Below the pieces are notes generated by a model. That model searched no databases. It saw only the letters and a program-made list of their open reading frames with translations, and was not told the origin of the DNA. From JAXJYR01 sp964593515 (GTDB taxonomy: Bacteria > Bacillota_I > Bacilli_A > Erysipelotrichales > Erysipelotrichaceae): 35,669 bases of DNA. Positions 1 through 6,591 of this stretch are shown piece after piece. Positions within the stretch are counted from its first letter, which is position 1. Each line of letters begins with the position of its first letter. The position numbers were made by a program, and so were the translations under genes. The stretch is from the NCBI GenBank assembly GCA_964593515.1, contig CAZQJH010000004.1, positions 1 to 35,669 on the forward strand, given 5' to 3'.

Positions 1-1614
1 TTTCACAACTAAATTTTGTTTAACTCCACTTCCGCTATAAGTCTTAGTTTGTAAACCACTAACCGTAAAATTCTTCTTTTTATTAGCTACAATTTTATAA
101 CTTATTTCGTTACTATTTTCAAAATTATTAATTCCTTTAATAACTATTTTAGCTGTACCCACATTCACATTATTTTTATAACTTAAGATATAATCTTTTC
201 CTTCTACTAACTTAATTCCTTCATAAGTTATTATTGGTTTAGGTTTAATACTATTACCTGTATAAGCATATTCCTTATCAAATTCTACTTTACAGCTTTT
301 AATACTTCTAGCTTTGATCTTAAAACTTTTTTCACTTTGACCTTGATAATTACCAATACCTTTAATTACAACTTTACCCTTCCCTACATTAATAGCATCA
401 ACATAATCTACCAGATAATCAACATTACGTGATAATGTGCGATTATTAACTTTTACACTAACATTGAATGATTGTTGATATCCATTATAAGTTTTATCAT
501 TAATCGTATCAATACTAGCTTTACTTAAATCTTGAGGAGTAATTTTATATTTTAATTCAACTTTTCCTTTGTAATTATTTTTAAAAGTTATCGTTGCGCT
601 ATAATTACCGACATTTTTCGCATTCGTTGGATAACTAACTTTATAATTACTACTATCAATTGTTTTACCTTTAATATCTTTAATTACTACACTTGGTTTT
701 TTCACATATCCATCATAAACATAACTATCTTTACTTAAACTTACAGACTTAATTTGATAAATATTCTTTTCACTACTTGTATTCCCACAATGAATACAAC
801 GTTTAACTTCTTTACCATTATTACTTAAACTTGCTTCAACAACTAAATTCTTATAACTATGAGTATTATTAGGAATTGTTTTTTGTAGATAACTAGTATT
901 TACTTTAATCTTTTCTGCTTTAATACTACCTTTGTTATATAAATATCCTTTTTTATCATTAGAAGCATTTAAGATTCCATAATGTAAACAATATATTTTC
1001 CCACTTACTTTTAATTTAGCTTTATTTGTTAAAGTTCCATAAATGTATAAATCACCATCAATCGTTACATCTTTACTTAAAGTAACATTAGCTCCACTTA
1101 AAATATACATATCTTTATTCGTATTAATACTTCCTAAAGTAACATTCTGATCATAAAAAATATTACTTTGACATTTACTTCGTCCTTTAGTGCTATTTAA
1201 ATCTACTACATCATAATAAGTACCATCAATAACTAGTTGTTTATCCAAATATTTATCATTAATAATTACATTATTTAAGGTTGCTTTACCTTTATTTTGA
1301 AAAATACCAAAATCATATCCTTGATATTGTTTCATTTCTTGTTTTTTATAGTCTTCATAAGTTAAGGTATGTAAACTACCACCAACCTTTAAATCACCTT
1401 GCGGCATAACAATAACATTCCCATAGTTATATAAGTTTCCTTTCACCTCACTTTTCCCATCAATAAATAAGGTTGCCCCTCTAGCCACATAAACATCAGC
1501 ATTTATCACCTCATTTTGGACAATTACCACCTCATCAATCAATCGTTCACTTTTAGCTTGAGTATATGATATACAACTCAAACACATCAACAAACATAAG
1601 ATAATCTTTTTCAT
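1..1614 (-). CDS. Secreted surface protein with Ig-like/MBG-type repeats (3' end beyond window)
   Basis: An open frame of 538 codons runs from an ATG at 1614, behind a good AGGAGGTG ribosome-binding site, to the window edge without a stop. Residues 1-20 look like a Sec signal peptide (MKK, hydrophobic core, TQA). Residues about 25-250 are rich in short Asn/Gly beta-type stretches such as GNLYNYGNV and GDLYIYGTL, resembling a pectate-lyase-like beta-helix of a surface protein. A Cys-rich knuckle, RCIHCG, follows near residue 270. From about residue 289 there are three and a half repeats of about 75 residues, each with a Y-(D/N/T)-G opening, an NVG(N/K/T) turn and an IKGI-N(N/Y) or similar end. 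These resemble the MBG or bacterial Ig-like repeats of adhesins. Function is not known; an exported adhesin or matrix protein is the best guess. The C-terminal anchor would lie outside the window. Confidence 0.75.
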   Translation of the reverse strand, partial: MKKIILCLLMCLSCISYTQAKSERLIDEVVIVQNEVINADVYVARGATLFIDGKSEVKGNLYNYGNVIVMPQGDLKVGGSLHTLTYEDYKKQEMKQYQGYDFGIFQNKGKATLNNVIINDKYLDKQLVIDGTYYDVVDLNSTKGRSKCQSNIFYDQNVTLGSINTNKDMYILSGANVTLSKDVTIDGDLYIYGTLTNKAKLKVSGKIYCLHYGILNASNDKKGYLYNKGSIKAEKIKVNTSYLQKTIPNNTHSYKNLVVEASLSNNGKEVKRCIHCGNTSSEKNIYQIKSVSLSKDSYVYDGYVKKPSVVIKDIKGKTIDSSNYKVSYPTNAKNVGNYSATITFKNNYKGKVELKYKITPQDLSKASIDTINDKTYNGYQQSFNVSVKVNNRTLSRNVDYLVDYVDAINVGKGKVVIKGIGNYQGQSEKSFKIKARSIKSCKVEFDKEYAYTGNSIKPKPIITYEGIKLVEGKDYILSYKNNVNVGTAKIVIKGINNFENSNEISYKIVANKKKNFTVSGLQTKTYSGSGVKQNLVVK

Positions 1615-1753
1615 CTTATTCACCTCCTAATTTTATTGTAGATTATCCTTTTTTACTTTTCTATAGATGGTATAAATAAGCCATGAAATAAATACAAACC
1701 TAAAACAATATACTTCGATATTCCTAAATGTATTGCATATTAGTCTAAGGTAT

Positions 1754-1780
1754 AAAAAAAGAGGATCATATGATCCTCAA
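1754..1780 (-). terminator. Terminator of the sugar ABC operon
   Basis: A perfect palindrome, GAGGATCATATGATCCTC (1761-1778), is followed on the minus strand by seven U residues. It lies just past the ATPase stop and ends the ABC operon. The rest of the gap to the gene starting at 1614 holds no further gene that I can see. Confidence 0.85.
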
Positions 1781-1788
1781 TTGTTTAA

Positions 1789-2880
1789 TTAGTCAATTCT
1801 TAATTCAGTATCTTTGTCAAAGAAGTGAGCTTTACTTAAATCCATAGCTAAACGAATTGTTTCGTGGTTTCTAGCTTCTACACGAGCAGAAACTTTAGCT
1901 TGAATTCTTTGATCTCCAAATTTACCATGTAAGATAAATTCGTGTCCTAATAATTCACTTACTTCAATTTCGAAATCGAATGCTGAAGATGGGTAAGTTT
2001 CCATTACGATATCTTCACCATGTAAGTCTTCTGGACGAATACCCATAATTACTTCTTTACCATTGTATGGTTTTAATGCATCATGGAATGAAGCAGGTAA
2101 TTCAATTCTTTGTCCATTAATTACTGCACATCCACCATCAATAGTTGCATTTAAGAAGTTAGTAGCAGGAGCTCCTAAGAATCCAGCTACGAATAAGTTA
2201 GCTGGGTTGTTGTAGATTTCTCTTGGAGTACCAACTTGTTGGATATATCCTTTTTTCATTACAACAATTTTGTCAGCCATTGTCATCGCTTCTGTTTGGT
2301 CGTGAGTTACGTAAATTGTAGTAGCTCCGATTCTTTCATGTAATTTAATGATTTCACTACGCATTTGTACACGTAATTTAGCATCTAAGTTTGATAAAGG
2401 TTCGTCCATTAAGAATACTTTAGCGTTACGAACAATTGCACGTCCTAAAGCAACACGTTGTCTTTGACCACCTGATAAAGCTTTAGGTTTACGATCTAAA
2501 TATTCTTCGATGTCTAAGATTTTAGCTGCATCATGAACACGTTTATCGATTTCATCTTTAGGTACTTTCTTTAATTTTAATCCGAATGCCATGTTGTCAT
2601 AAACACTCATGTGTGGGTATAACGCATATGATTGGAATACCATCGCGATATCACGATCTTTAGGTTCGATATCGTTCATTAATACACCATCAATGTAGAA
2701 TTCCCCAGCTGTAATATCTTCTAAACCAGCAACCATACGTAATGTAGTTGATTTACCACATCCAGATGGTCCTACGAATACAACAAACTCTTTGTCTTCA
2801 ATTTCTAAGTTGAAGTCAAATACAGCTTGTACATTATTATCATAAATCTTGTCAATATGTTTTAATGATAAAGTTGCCAT
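1789..2880 (-). CDS. Sugar ABC transporter ATP-binding protein (MsmK/UgpC type)
   Basis: This is the ATPase that powers the sugar importer encoded just upstream. It shows Walker A GPSGCGKST, signature LSGGQRQRVALGRA, Walker B VFLMDEP and switch His in VTHDQ, followed by a C-terminal TOBE/OB regulatory region (about residues 235-363), as in MalK, MsmK and UgpC. The preferred start is the ATG at 2880, reading MATLSLKH, 10 nt after GGAGGT (2891-2896). The longer frame begins with a TTG at 2898 that overlaps the ribosome-binding site, so it is rejected. The gene follows the 54-residue membrane protein by 20 nt and is last in the operon. MsmK-type ATPases often serve several sugar importers in Bacillota, so this one may not be dedicated to the neighbouring permeases. 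Confidence 0.93.
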   Translation of the reverse strand: MATLSLKHIDKIYDNNVQAVFDFNLEIEDKEFVVFVGPSGCGKSTTLRMVAGLEDITAGEFYIDGVLMNDIEPKDRDIAMVFQSYALYPHMSVYDNMAFGLKLKKVPKDEIDKRVHDAAKILDIEEYLDRKPKALSGGQRQRVALGRAIVRNAKVFLMDEPLSNLDAKLRVQMRSEIIKLHERIGATTIYVTHDQTEAMTMADKIVVMKKGYIQQVGTPREIYNNPANLFVAGFLGAPATNFLNATIDGGCAVINGQRIELPASFHDALKPYNGKEVIMGIRPEDLHGEDIVMETYPSSAFDFEIEVSELLGHEFILHGKFGDQRIQAKVSARVEARNHETIRLAMDLSKAHFFDKDTELRID

Positions 2881-2900
2881 TTTTTTATTTACCTCCAATT

Positions 2901-3065
2901 TTATTTATATTTACTATTGTACATACCAATTGCTACTAGAATTAATGCTAGACCAACAAATTGTACTAATAAGTAACTAACACCTACAGTACGTTGACCC
3001 CAGATTACCAATCCTATACCAACAATTGCCAGGATGGCCATAATTACTGATTTAATTGTTTCCAT
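2901..3065 (-). CDS. 54-residue two-helix membrane protein in sugar ABC operon
   Basis: This short gene reads METIKSVIMAILAIVGIG and continues for 54 residues, ending YNSKYK with a TAA at 2901-2903. Its ATG at 3065 follows GGAGGTTATAAATT, a good ribosome-binding site. Two hydrophobic segments (about residues 8-22 and 32-48) are separated by a short WGQRTVG loop, with charged ends. It sits 18 nt after the permease gene and 20 nt before the ATPase, so it is translated within the operon. It resembles the tiny DUF6903-type proteins found in sugar ABC operons of gut Bacillota; I make that family link from memory. Its role is unknown; a small accessory subunit of the permease is an inference from position. 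Confidence 0.8.
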   Translation of the reverse strand: METIKSVIMAILAIVGIGLVIWGQRTVGVSYLLVQFVGLALILVAIGMYNSKYK

Positions 3066-3083
3066 AATTTATAACCTCCCTTA

Positions 3084-3953
3084 TTAATCTTTTAATCCAC
3101 CAAGGCTCATACCTTGAGTTAATTGTTTTTGTACACAGATGTAAAGGATTAATGTTGGTAACATAACGATTACTAACCCTGCATACATAACCCCGTATTG
3201 CCCAGCAGAACGTTGATTTTGCATTAAGTATTTTAACCCTACAGCTAATGTTGAGTTATCTTTATCTAATAATGTATATGCTAAGATATATTCATTCCAG
3301 AAAGCTAAGAATTGGAATAAGATTACTGTAATAATACTTGGTCTAGCCATTGGAATCATAATCTTTAACATAGTTGTGAAGTGTCCACAACCATCAATAT
3401 AAGCAGCTTCTTCGTATGCTTTTGGTAAAGTTTGGAAGTAACTTCTTAATAAGTAAACAGTAAATGGTAATGCTGTAGAAGCATAAACAAGTGCTAATAC
3501 AACTTTGTTATTAACGAAGAATTCAACTCCGATAAGTTTATCAAGATCGAATAATGTAATGAAAATAGGCATTACAATGTAACTTACGTTAATAAATAAT
3601 CCGGCCATAAAGAATAAGTTAAAGAATTTTTTACCTTTAAATTCAAAACGAGCTAAAACATAAGAAGCCGGTAATGCTAATACTAATAAGAAAACTAGTG
3701 ATAAAGCAGTAACTAATACTGTATTAACTAAATATTCTCCCATACGAGCTTTTTGGAAAGCTGTTGCGAAGTTTGACCATAATAATTCAGCAGGTAAATC
3801 AAATGGGTTACCTGATACTAATTCTAATTGTGATTTTAATGAAGCTAAGAATACCCAAGCAATAGGCACTAAAATTGAAATTGCTAAAGCAAGTAAAGCT
3901 ACGTAAACAAATATTTTATAAATCTTAAATTCTTTTTGTTGTCTTTCGTACAT
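3084..3953 (-). CDS. Sugar ABC transporter permease, MalG family
   Basis: A 289-residue inner-membrane permease of the carbohydrate uptake CUT1 group. About six hydrophobic segments are visible. The cytoplasmic EAA loop reads EEAAYIDGCGHFTTMLKIM (about residue 190), the site that docks the ATPase. The end, GMSLGGLKD, is typical of MalG-type partners. AGGAGGTAAACAAGT precedes the ATG at 3953. The gene lies 13 nt after its MalF-type partner. The substrate is inferred from the GH112 gene upstream to be galacto-N-biose or lacto-N-biose. Confidence 0.93.
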   Translation of the reverse strand: MYERQQKEFKIYKIFVYVALLALAISILVPIAWVFLASLKSQLELVSGNPFDLPAELLWSNFATAFQKARMGEYLVNTVLVTALSLVFLLVLALPASYVLARFEFKGKKFFNLFFMAGLFINVSYIVMPIFITLFDLDKLIGVEFFVNNKVVLALVYASTALPFTVYLLRSYFQTLPKAYEEAAYIDGCGHFTTMLKIMIPMARPSIITVILFQFLAFWNEYILAYTLLDKDNSTLAVGLKYLMQNQRSAGQYGVMYAGLVIVMLPTLILYICVQKQLTQGMSLGGLKD

Positions 3954-3966
3954 ACTTGTTTACCTC

Positions 3967-4848
3967 CTAGAATTCATATACATCACGTTCAGTGACTTTA
4001 CTAATAATAGCTGATAAGATGAATGAGAATAAGAAGATACATACTCCGGCAGCCATACCATATGAATAGTTACCTGCAAAGGCTTTTTTATACATATAGT
4101 TAAGTGGTACTTCAGTTCCCAAGTTTCCATCAGTTGTAATTTGAACAAACATGAAACTTAAGTTGATTGTTGAAATTACGAAGAATGTTAATGTTGAACG
4201 AATGTTTTCCCAAATAAGTGGTAAAGTAATCATAAAGAATTGTTTAATTTTACCAGCACCTTCTAAAGCCGCAGCTTCATATAAGTTTTCAGGAATTGAA
4301 GACATCGCTGACATATACATAACCATGTAGTATCCAATCGCTTGCCAAATTAAAGCAAAAATAACAGAATACATAATAATGTTTGGATCTCCTAACCAGT
4401 CAAGTGCTAAAGCATCTAAACCAATACCGCGTAATACAGTATTTAAGATCCCATTTGAGTTTTGATAAATAGCTTGGAAAATCCCAGCAATTACTACAAT
4501 ACTTAAAATGTTTGGAATATAGAAAATAATTCTGAAGAAATCATTTCCTCTAAATTTTTCACGAGTAAGTAATGTAGCGAATAAAATAGCTAAAACAACA
4601 GTAAATAAAGTTACAAGTGTAATAACTAAGACAATGTTTTGCATTGATTGAATGAACGTAGTATCTTTTAATAATGTTTGGAAGTTTTTTAAACCTACAA
4701 ATGTTCCTTCAGTTAACATTCCACGTTTGTTATATAATGATTCTTTAAAAACTGAGAATGTTGGCCATGCAATGAACAAGCATGCTAGAAGAAATGCTGG
4801 TGATAAACATCCAATAATAAAGCGACGTTCAGCTTTCTTTTTGTTCAT
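3967..4848 (-). CDS. Sugar ABC transporter permease, MalF family
   Basis: A 293-residue permease of the CUT1 group, partner of the MalG-type protein just downstream. The EAA loop reads YEAAALEGAGKIKQFFMI and is followed by TLPLIW. About six membrane segments are visible, the first at residues 10-30. GGGAGGATCAT precedes the ATG. Unlike the tightly packed genes downstream, a 210-bp gap with a hairpin, a promoter and leader stems separates it from the binding-protein gene, so permease expression may be set separately from that of the binding protein. Confidence 0.93.
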   Translation of the reverse strand: MNKKKAERRFIIGCLSPAFLLACLFIAWPTFSVFKESLYNKRGMLTEGTFVGLKNFQTLLKDTTFIQSMQNIVLVITLVTLFTVVLAILFATLLTREKFRGNDFFRIIFYIPNILSIVVIAGIFQAIYQNSNGILNTVLRGIGLDALALDWLGDPNIIMYSVIFALIWQAIGYYMVMYMSAMSSIPENLYEAAALEGAGKIKQFFMITLPLIWENIRSTLTFFVISTINLSFMFVQITTDGNLGTEVPLNYMYKKAFAGNYSYGMAAGVCIFLFSFILSAIISKVTERDVYEF

Positions 4849-4867
4849 ATGATCCTCCCTTTTCTTT

Positions 4868-4919
4868 CATAGACAATATGTCTATGCAATTGGCGAAGGG
4901 TTAGTGCCGTAAACCCTTT
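4868..4919 (-). other. Two stem-loops in the leader of the permease transcript
   Basis: The leader between the internal promoter and the permease start contains CATAGAC-AATAT-GTCTATG (4868-4886) and an AAGGGTT/AACCCTT pair (about 4896-4918). The first lies directly upstream of the ribosome-binding site. Both are visible inverted repeats. I cannot tell whether they protect the mRNA or control translation. Confidence 0.5.
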
Positions 4920-4930
4920 CATGCTATACT

Positions 4931-4959
4931 ATTATACCTTAATAATGCAATTTTCGCAA
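4931..4959 (-). promoter_or_regulatory. Internal promoter before the permease genes
   Basis: On the minus strand TTGCGA (4954-4959) and TATAAT (4931-4936) are 17 bp apart. The site lies after the hairpin that follows the binding-protein gene and before the MalF-type gene. It would let permeases, small protein and ATPase be transcribed without the binding-protein gene. Confidence 0.55.
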
Positions 4960-4989
4960 TATAAACTAGTATATTTGTATCACATAATT

Positions 4990-5036
4990 TCAAATAATAA
5001 AAGCGATACTATCGCATATCGCAACAGTATCGCTTT
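4990..5036 (-). terminator. Hairpin after binding-protein gene, probable partial terminator
   Basis: An 11-bp stem, AAAGCGATACT / AGTATCGCTTT (5000-5010 with 5026-5036), is followed on the minus strand by TTTTATTATTT. The U-tract is interrupted, so read-through is likely. Such a hairpin between a binding protein and its permeases usually keeps binding-protein transcript in excess, by termination or by protecting the 3' end. Confidence 0.6.
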
Positions 5037-5058
5037 AGTTTTATTGTTTATTAACTAA

Positions 5059-6363
5059 TTATTTAACTTCAGCAATTTTAGTGAATACGTCAGTTAATTC
5101 ATTAGCCCAAGTGTTAACATCTTTAGCTCCAGTAGCGATGTCGTTAATTGAGTTGATTAAAGTTCCGTTTAAGTCAACATCAGGAATTGAAGTTGCATCG
5201 TAAGCTGACCAAGTACCAGCGTAAGATACTACGTTAGCGTCATCGAATACTGAGAAGAAGATTTGTTGGTCTTCAGGTAATTTGTCAGTCATACCTTTAA
5301 CAGGAGCAGCCATACCATATTTAGCCATGATTGAAGCTCCTTCTTCAGAGTAGATGAATTTTAAGAATTCTTTAGCTGCATCTGGGTTTTCAGCTTTAGC
5401 AGGGATCCAAGCTTGTTCAGTGTAAGCGTAAACTGCTTGTTTTCCACCAGCGAATGCAGGGTATGCACAGAATCCCCATTCGAATCCTTCAGGTGTAGTT
5501 TCAGCCATTTCTCCAATTAACCAAGTTCCGTTTGGACAGAATAATACTTTTCCATCGATTACGTTTTGTTGGTTAACAGTGAATCCTCCATCAGCTAATG
5601 AGTTAGAAACTGTATCAGCGTGTAAGTAATCAGAAGATACTAATTTAGCAATGTTTTCAAGAATTGCTTTTCCTTCGTTGCTAGTCCAAGTTGTTTTATC
5701 AAATTGAGTAGCACTGTTTAAGATTCCTTGTTCTCCTAACATAGCGAAGATTCCACAGTCAAAGTATCCAGCAGTTGGGTAAGTGAATAATGCGATTCCA
5801 TCAGCTTTAGCTTTGTCACCTAATGCATATAATTCATCCCAAGTTGTAGGTACTGTGTATCCTTTTTCATCAAATAAAGTTTTTGAGTAGAATAATCCAG
5901 TTGGAGAGTAAGCGATAGGTGCTAAGTAGTTTTTACCGTCTCCTAAGTATTGAGATACAGCTGAATCAGCATATCCAGGTAATAAGTTGTCGTTTACTTC
6001 TGTGAATACATCAGTAATATCTAAAACTTCTCCAGTTTGTAAAGCAGTTTCAGTAAATTGACTTGGTTGTCCTAAGTTGTAGTATACTAAGTCAGAGTAT
6101 TTACCAGTTGCATTTTCTTTTTGTAATACAGATGGTAAATCGTTTTCGAAACGTAATTGAACGTCGATGTCGTCGTGTTTAGCTTCGAATGCAGTTTCTA
6201 ATTCTTTCCAAACTTCTTCCCCGTTTCCTCCAGAGAATGCATCGAATTTCATTACAGTTTTTCCACCTTCTTCAACAGGTGTATTTGCATCTTTGTTGCT
6301 ACATCCAGTAACAGCAGTAGCTAACATTAAACCAGCACAAGCAAGTGCCACTAATTTTTTCAT
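5059..6363 (-). CDS. Sugar-binding lipoprotein of ABC importer (family 1 solute-binding)
   Basis: A 434-residue extracellular solute-binding protein held by a lipid anchor. The signal ends in the lipobox TAVTGC with the modified Cys at residue 21, followed by a Ser/Asn/Asp-rich linker. The mature part has the family layout: an early FDAFSGGNGEEVW segment, a central TTWDELYALGDKAKADGI segment, and a late KEFLKFIYSEEG segment. AGGAGG lies upstream of the ATG. It is the first gene of the ABC operon and has its own promoter with a cre-like box. Its neighbour GH112 points to galacto-N-biose/lacto-N-biose (as with the bifidobacterial GL-BP), but sequence alone does not fix the ligand. Confidence 0.92.
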   Translation of the reverse strand: MKKLVALACAGLMLATAVTGCSNKDANTPVEEGGKTVMKFDAFSGGNGEEVWKELETAFEAKHDDIDVQLRFENDLPSVLQKENATGKYSDLVYYNLGQPSQFTETALQTGEVLDITDVFTEVNDNLLPGYADSAVSQYLGDGKNYLAPIAYSPTGLFYSKTLFDEKGYTVPTTWDELYALGDKAKADGIALFTYPTAGYFDCGIFAMLGEQGILNSATQFDKTTWTSNEGKAILENIAKLVSSDYLHADTVSNSLADGGFTVNQQNVIDGKVLFCPNGTWLIGEMAETTPEGFEWGFCAYPAFAGGKQAVYAYTEQAWIPAKAENPDAAKEFLKFIYSEEGASIMAKYGMAAPVKGMTDKLPEDQQIFFSVFDDANVVSYAGTWSAYDATSIPDVDLNGTLINSINDIATGAKDVNTWANELTDVFTKIAEVK

Positions 6364-6378
6364 TGTATATTCCTCCTT

Positions 6379-6396
6379 TAATCCCCATCGGGATTA
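6379..6396 (-). other. Inverted repeat in 5' leader of binding-protein gene
   Basis: TAATCCC-CATC-GGGATTA is a perfect 7-bp stem with a 4-nt loop, just upstream of the AGGAGG ribosome-binding site. It may stabilise the mRNA or modulate ribosome access. No known riboswitch is recognised. Confidence 0.4.
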
Positions 6397-6408
6397 CTAA
6401 CTGATTCT

Positions 6409-6437
6409 ATTTTACTCCTTGTAAGCGTTTTATGCAA
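6409..6437 (-). promoter_or_regulatory. Promoter of the ABC operon with overlapping cre-like box
   Basis: On the minus strand TTGCAT (6432-6437) and TAAAAT (6409-6414) are exactly 17 bp apart. The box TTGTAAGCGTTTTATGCAA (6419-6437, plus-strand reading) covers the spacer and the -35 element. It matches the LacI/CcpA operator core TGTAAGCG, so a bound repressor would block RNA polymerase. Confidence 0.7.
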
Positions 6438-6527
6438 CCATAATTTTAATTTTTTTTAATTTTTTAACCATTTTCACCAACTTTTAACCCTAAAGAACCG
6501 GTTTTTAGCCTATATTTAGTATATTTT

Positions 6528-6544
6528 ATGTAAAACGCTTACAT
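6528..6544. promoter_or_regulatory. Second cre/LacI-type operator upstream of the ABC operon
   Basis: ATGTAAAACGCTTACAT is a palindrome with arms ATGTAA/TTACAT. Its minus-strand reading shares TGTAAGCGTTTTA with the box in the promoter about 100 bp away. The pair suits a looping or cooperative LacI-family repressor. The 15-bp TGTAA-N5-TTACA spacing differs from the classical 14-bp cre core, so a dedicated regulator is as likely as CcpA. Confidence 0.55.
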
Positions 6545-6554
6545 ATTTTTGATC

Positions 6555-6584
6555 AAAAAAACTCTGTTCGTGATGAACAGAGTT
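6555..6584 (-). terminator. Terminator of the GH112 gene
   Basis: AACTCTGTTC (6560-6569) pairs with GAACAGAGTT (6575-6584) through a 5-nt loop. On the minus strand the stem is followed by a run of U. It lies 8 bp past the GH112 stop and makes GH112 a single-gene transcript, separate from the ABC operon. Confidence 0.9.
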
Positions 6585-6591
6585 AATTTTA

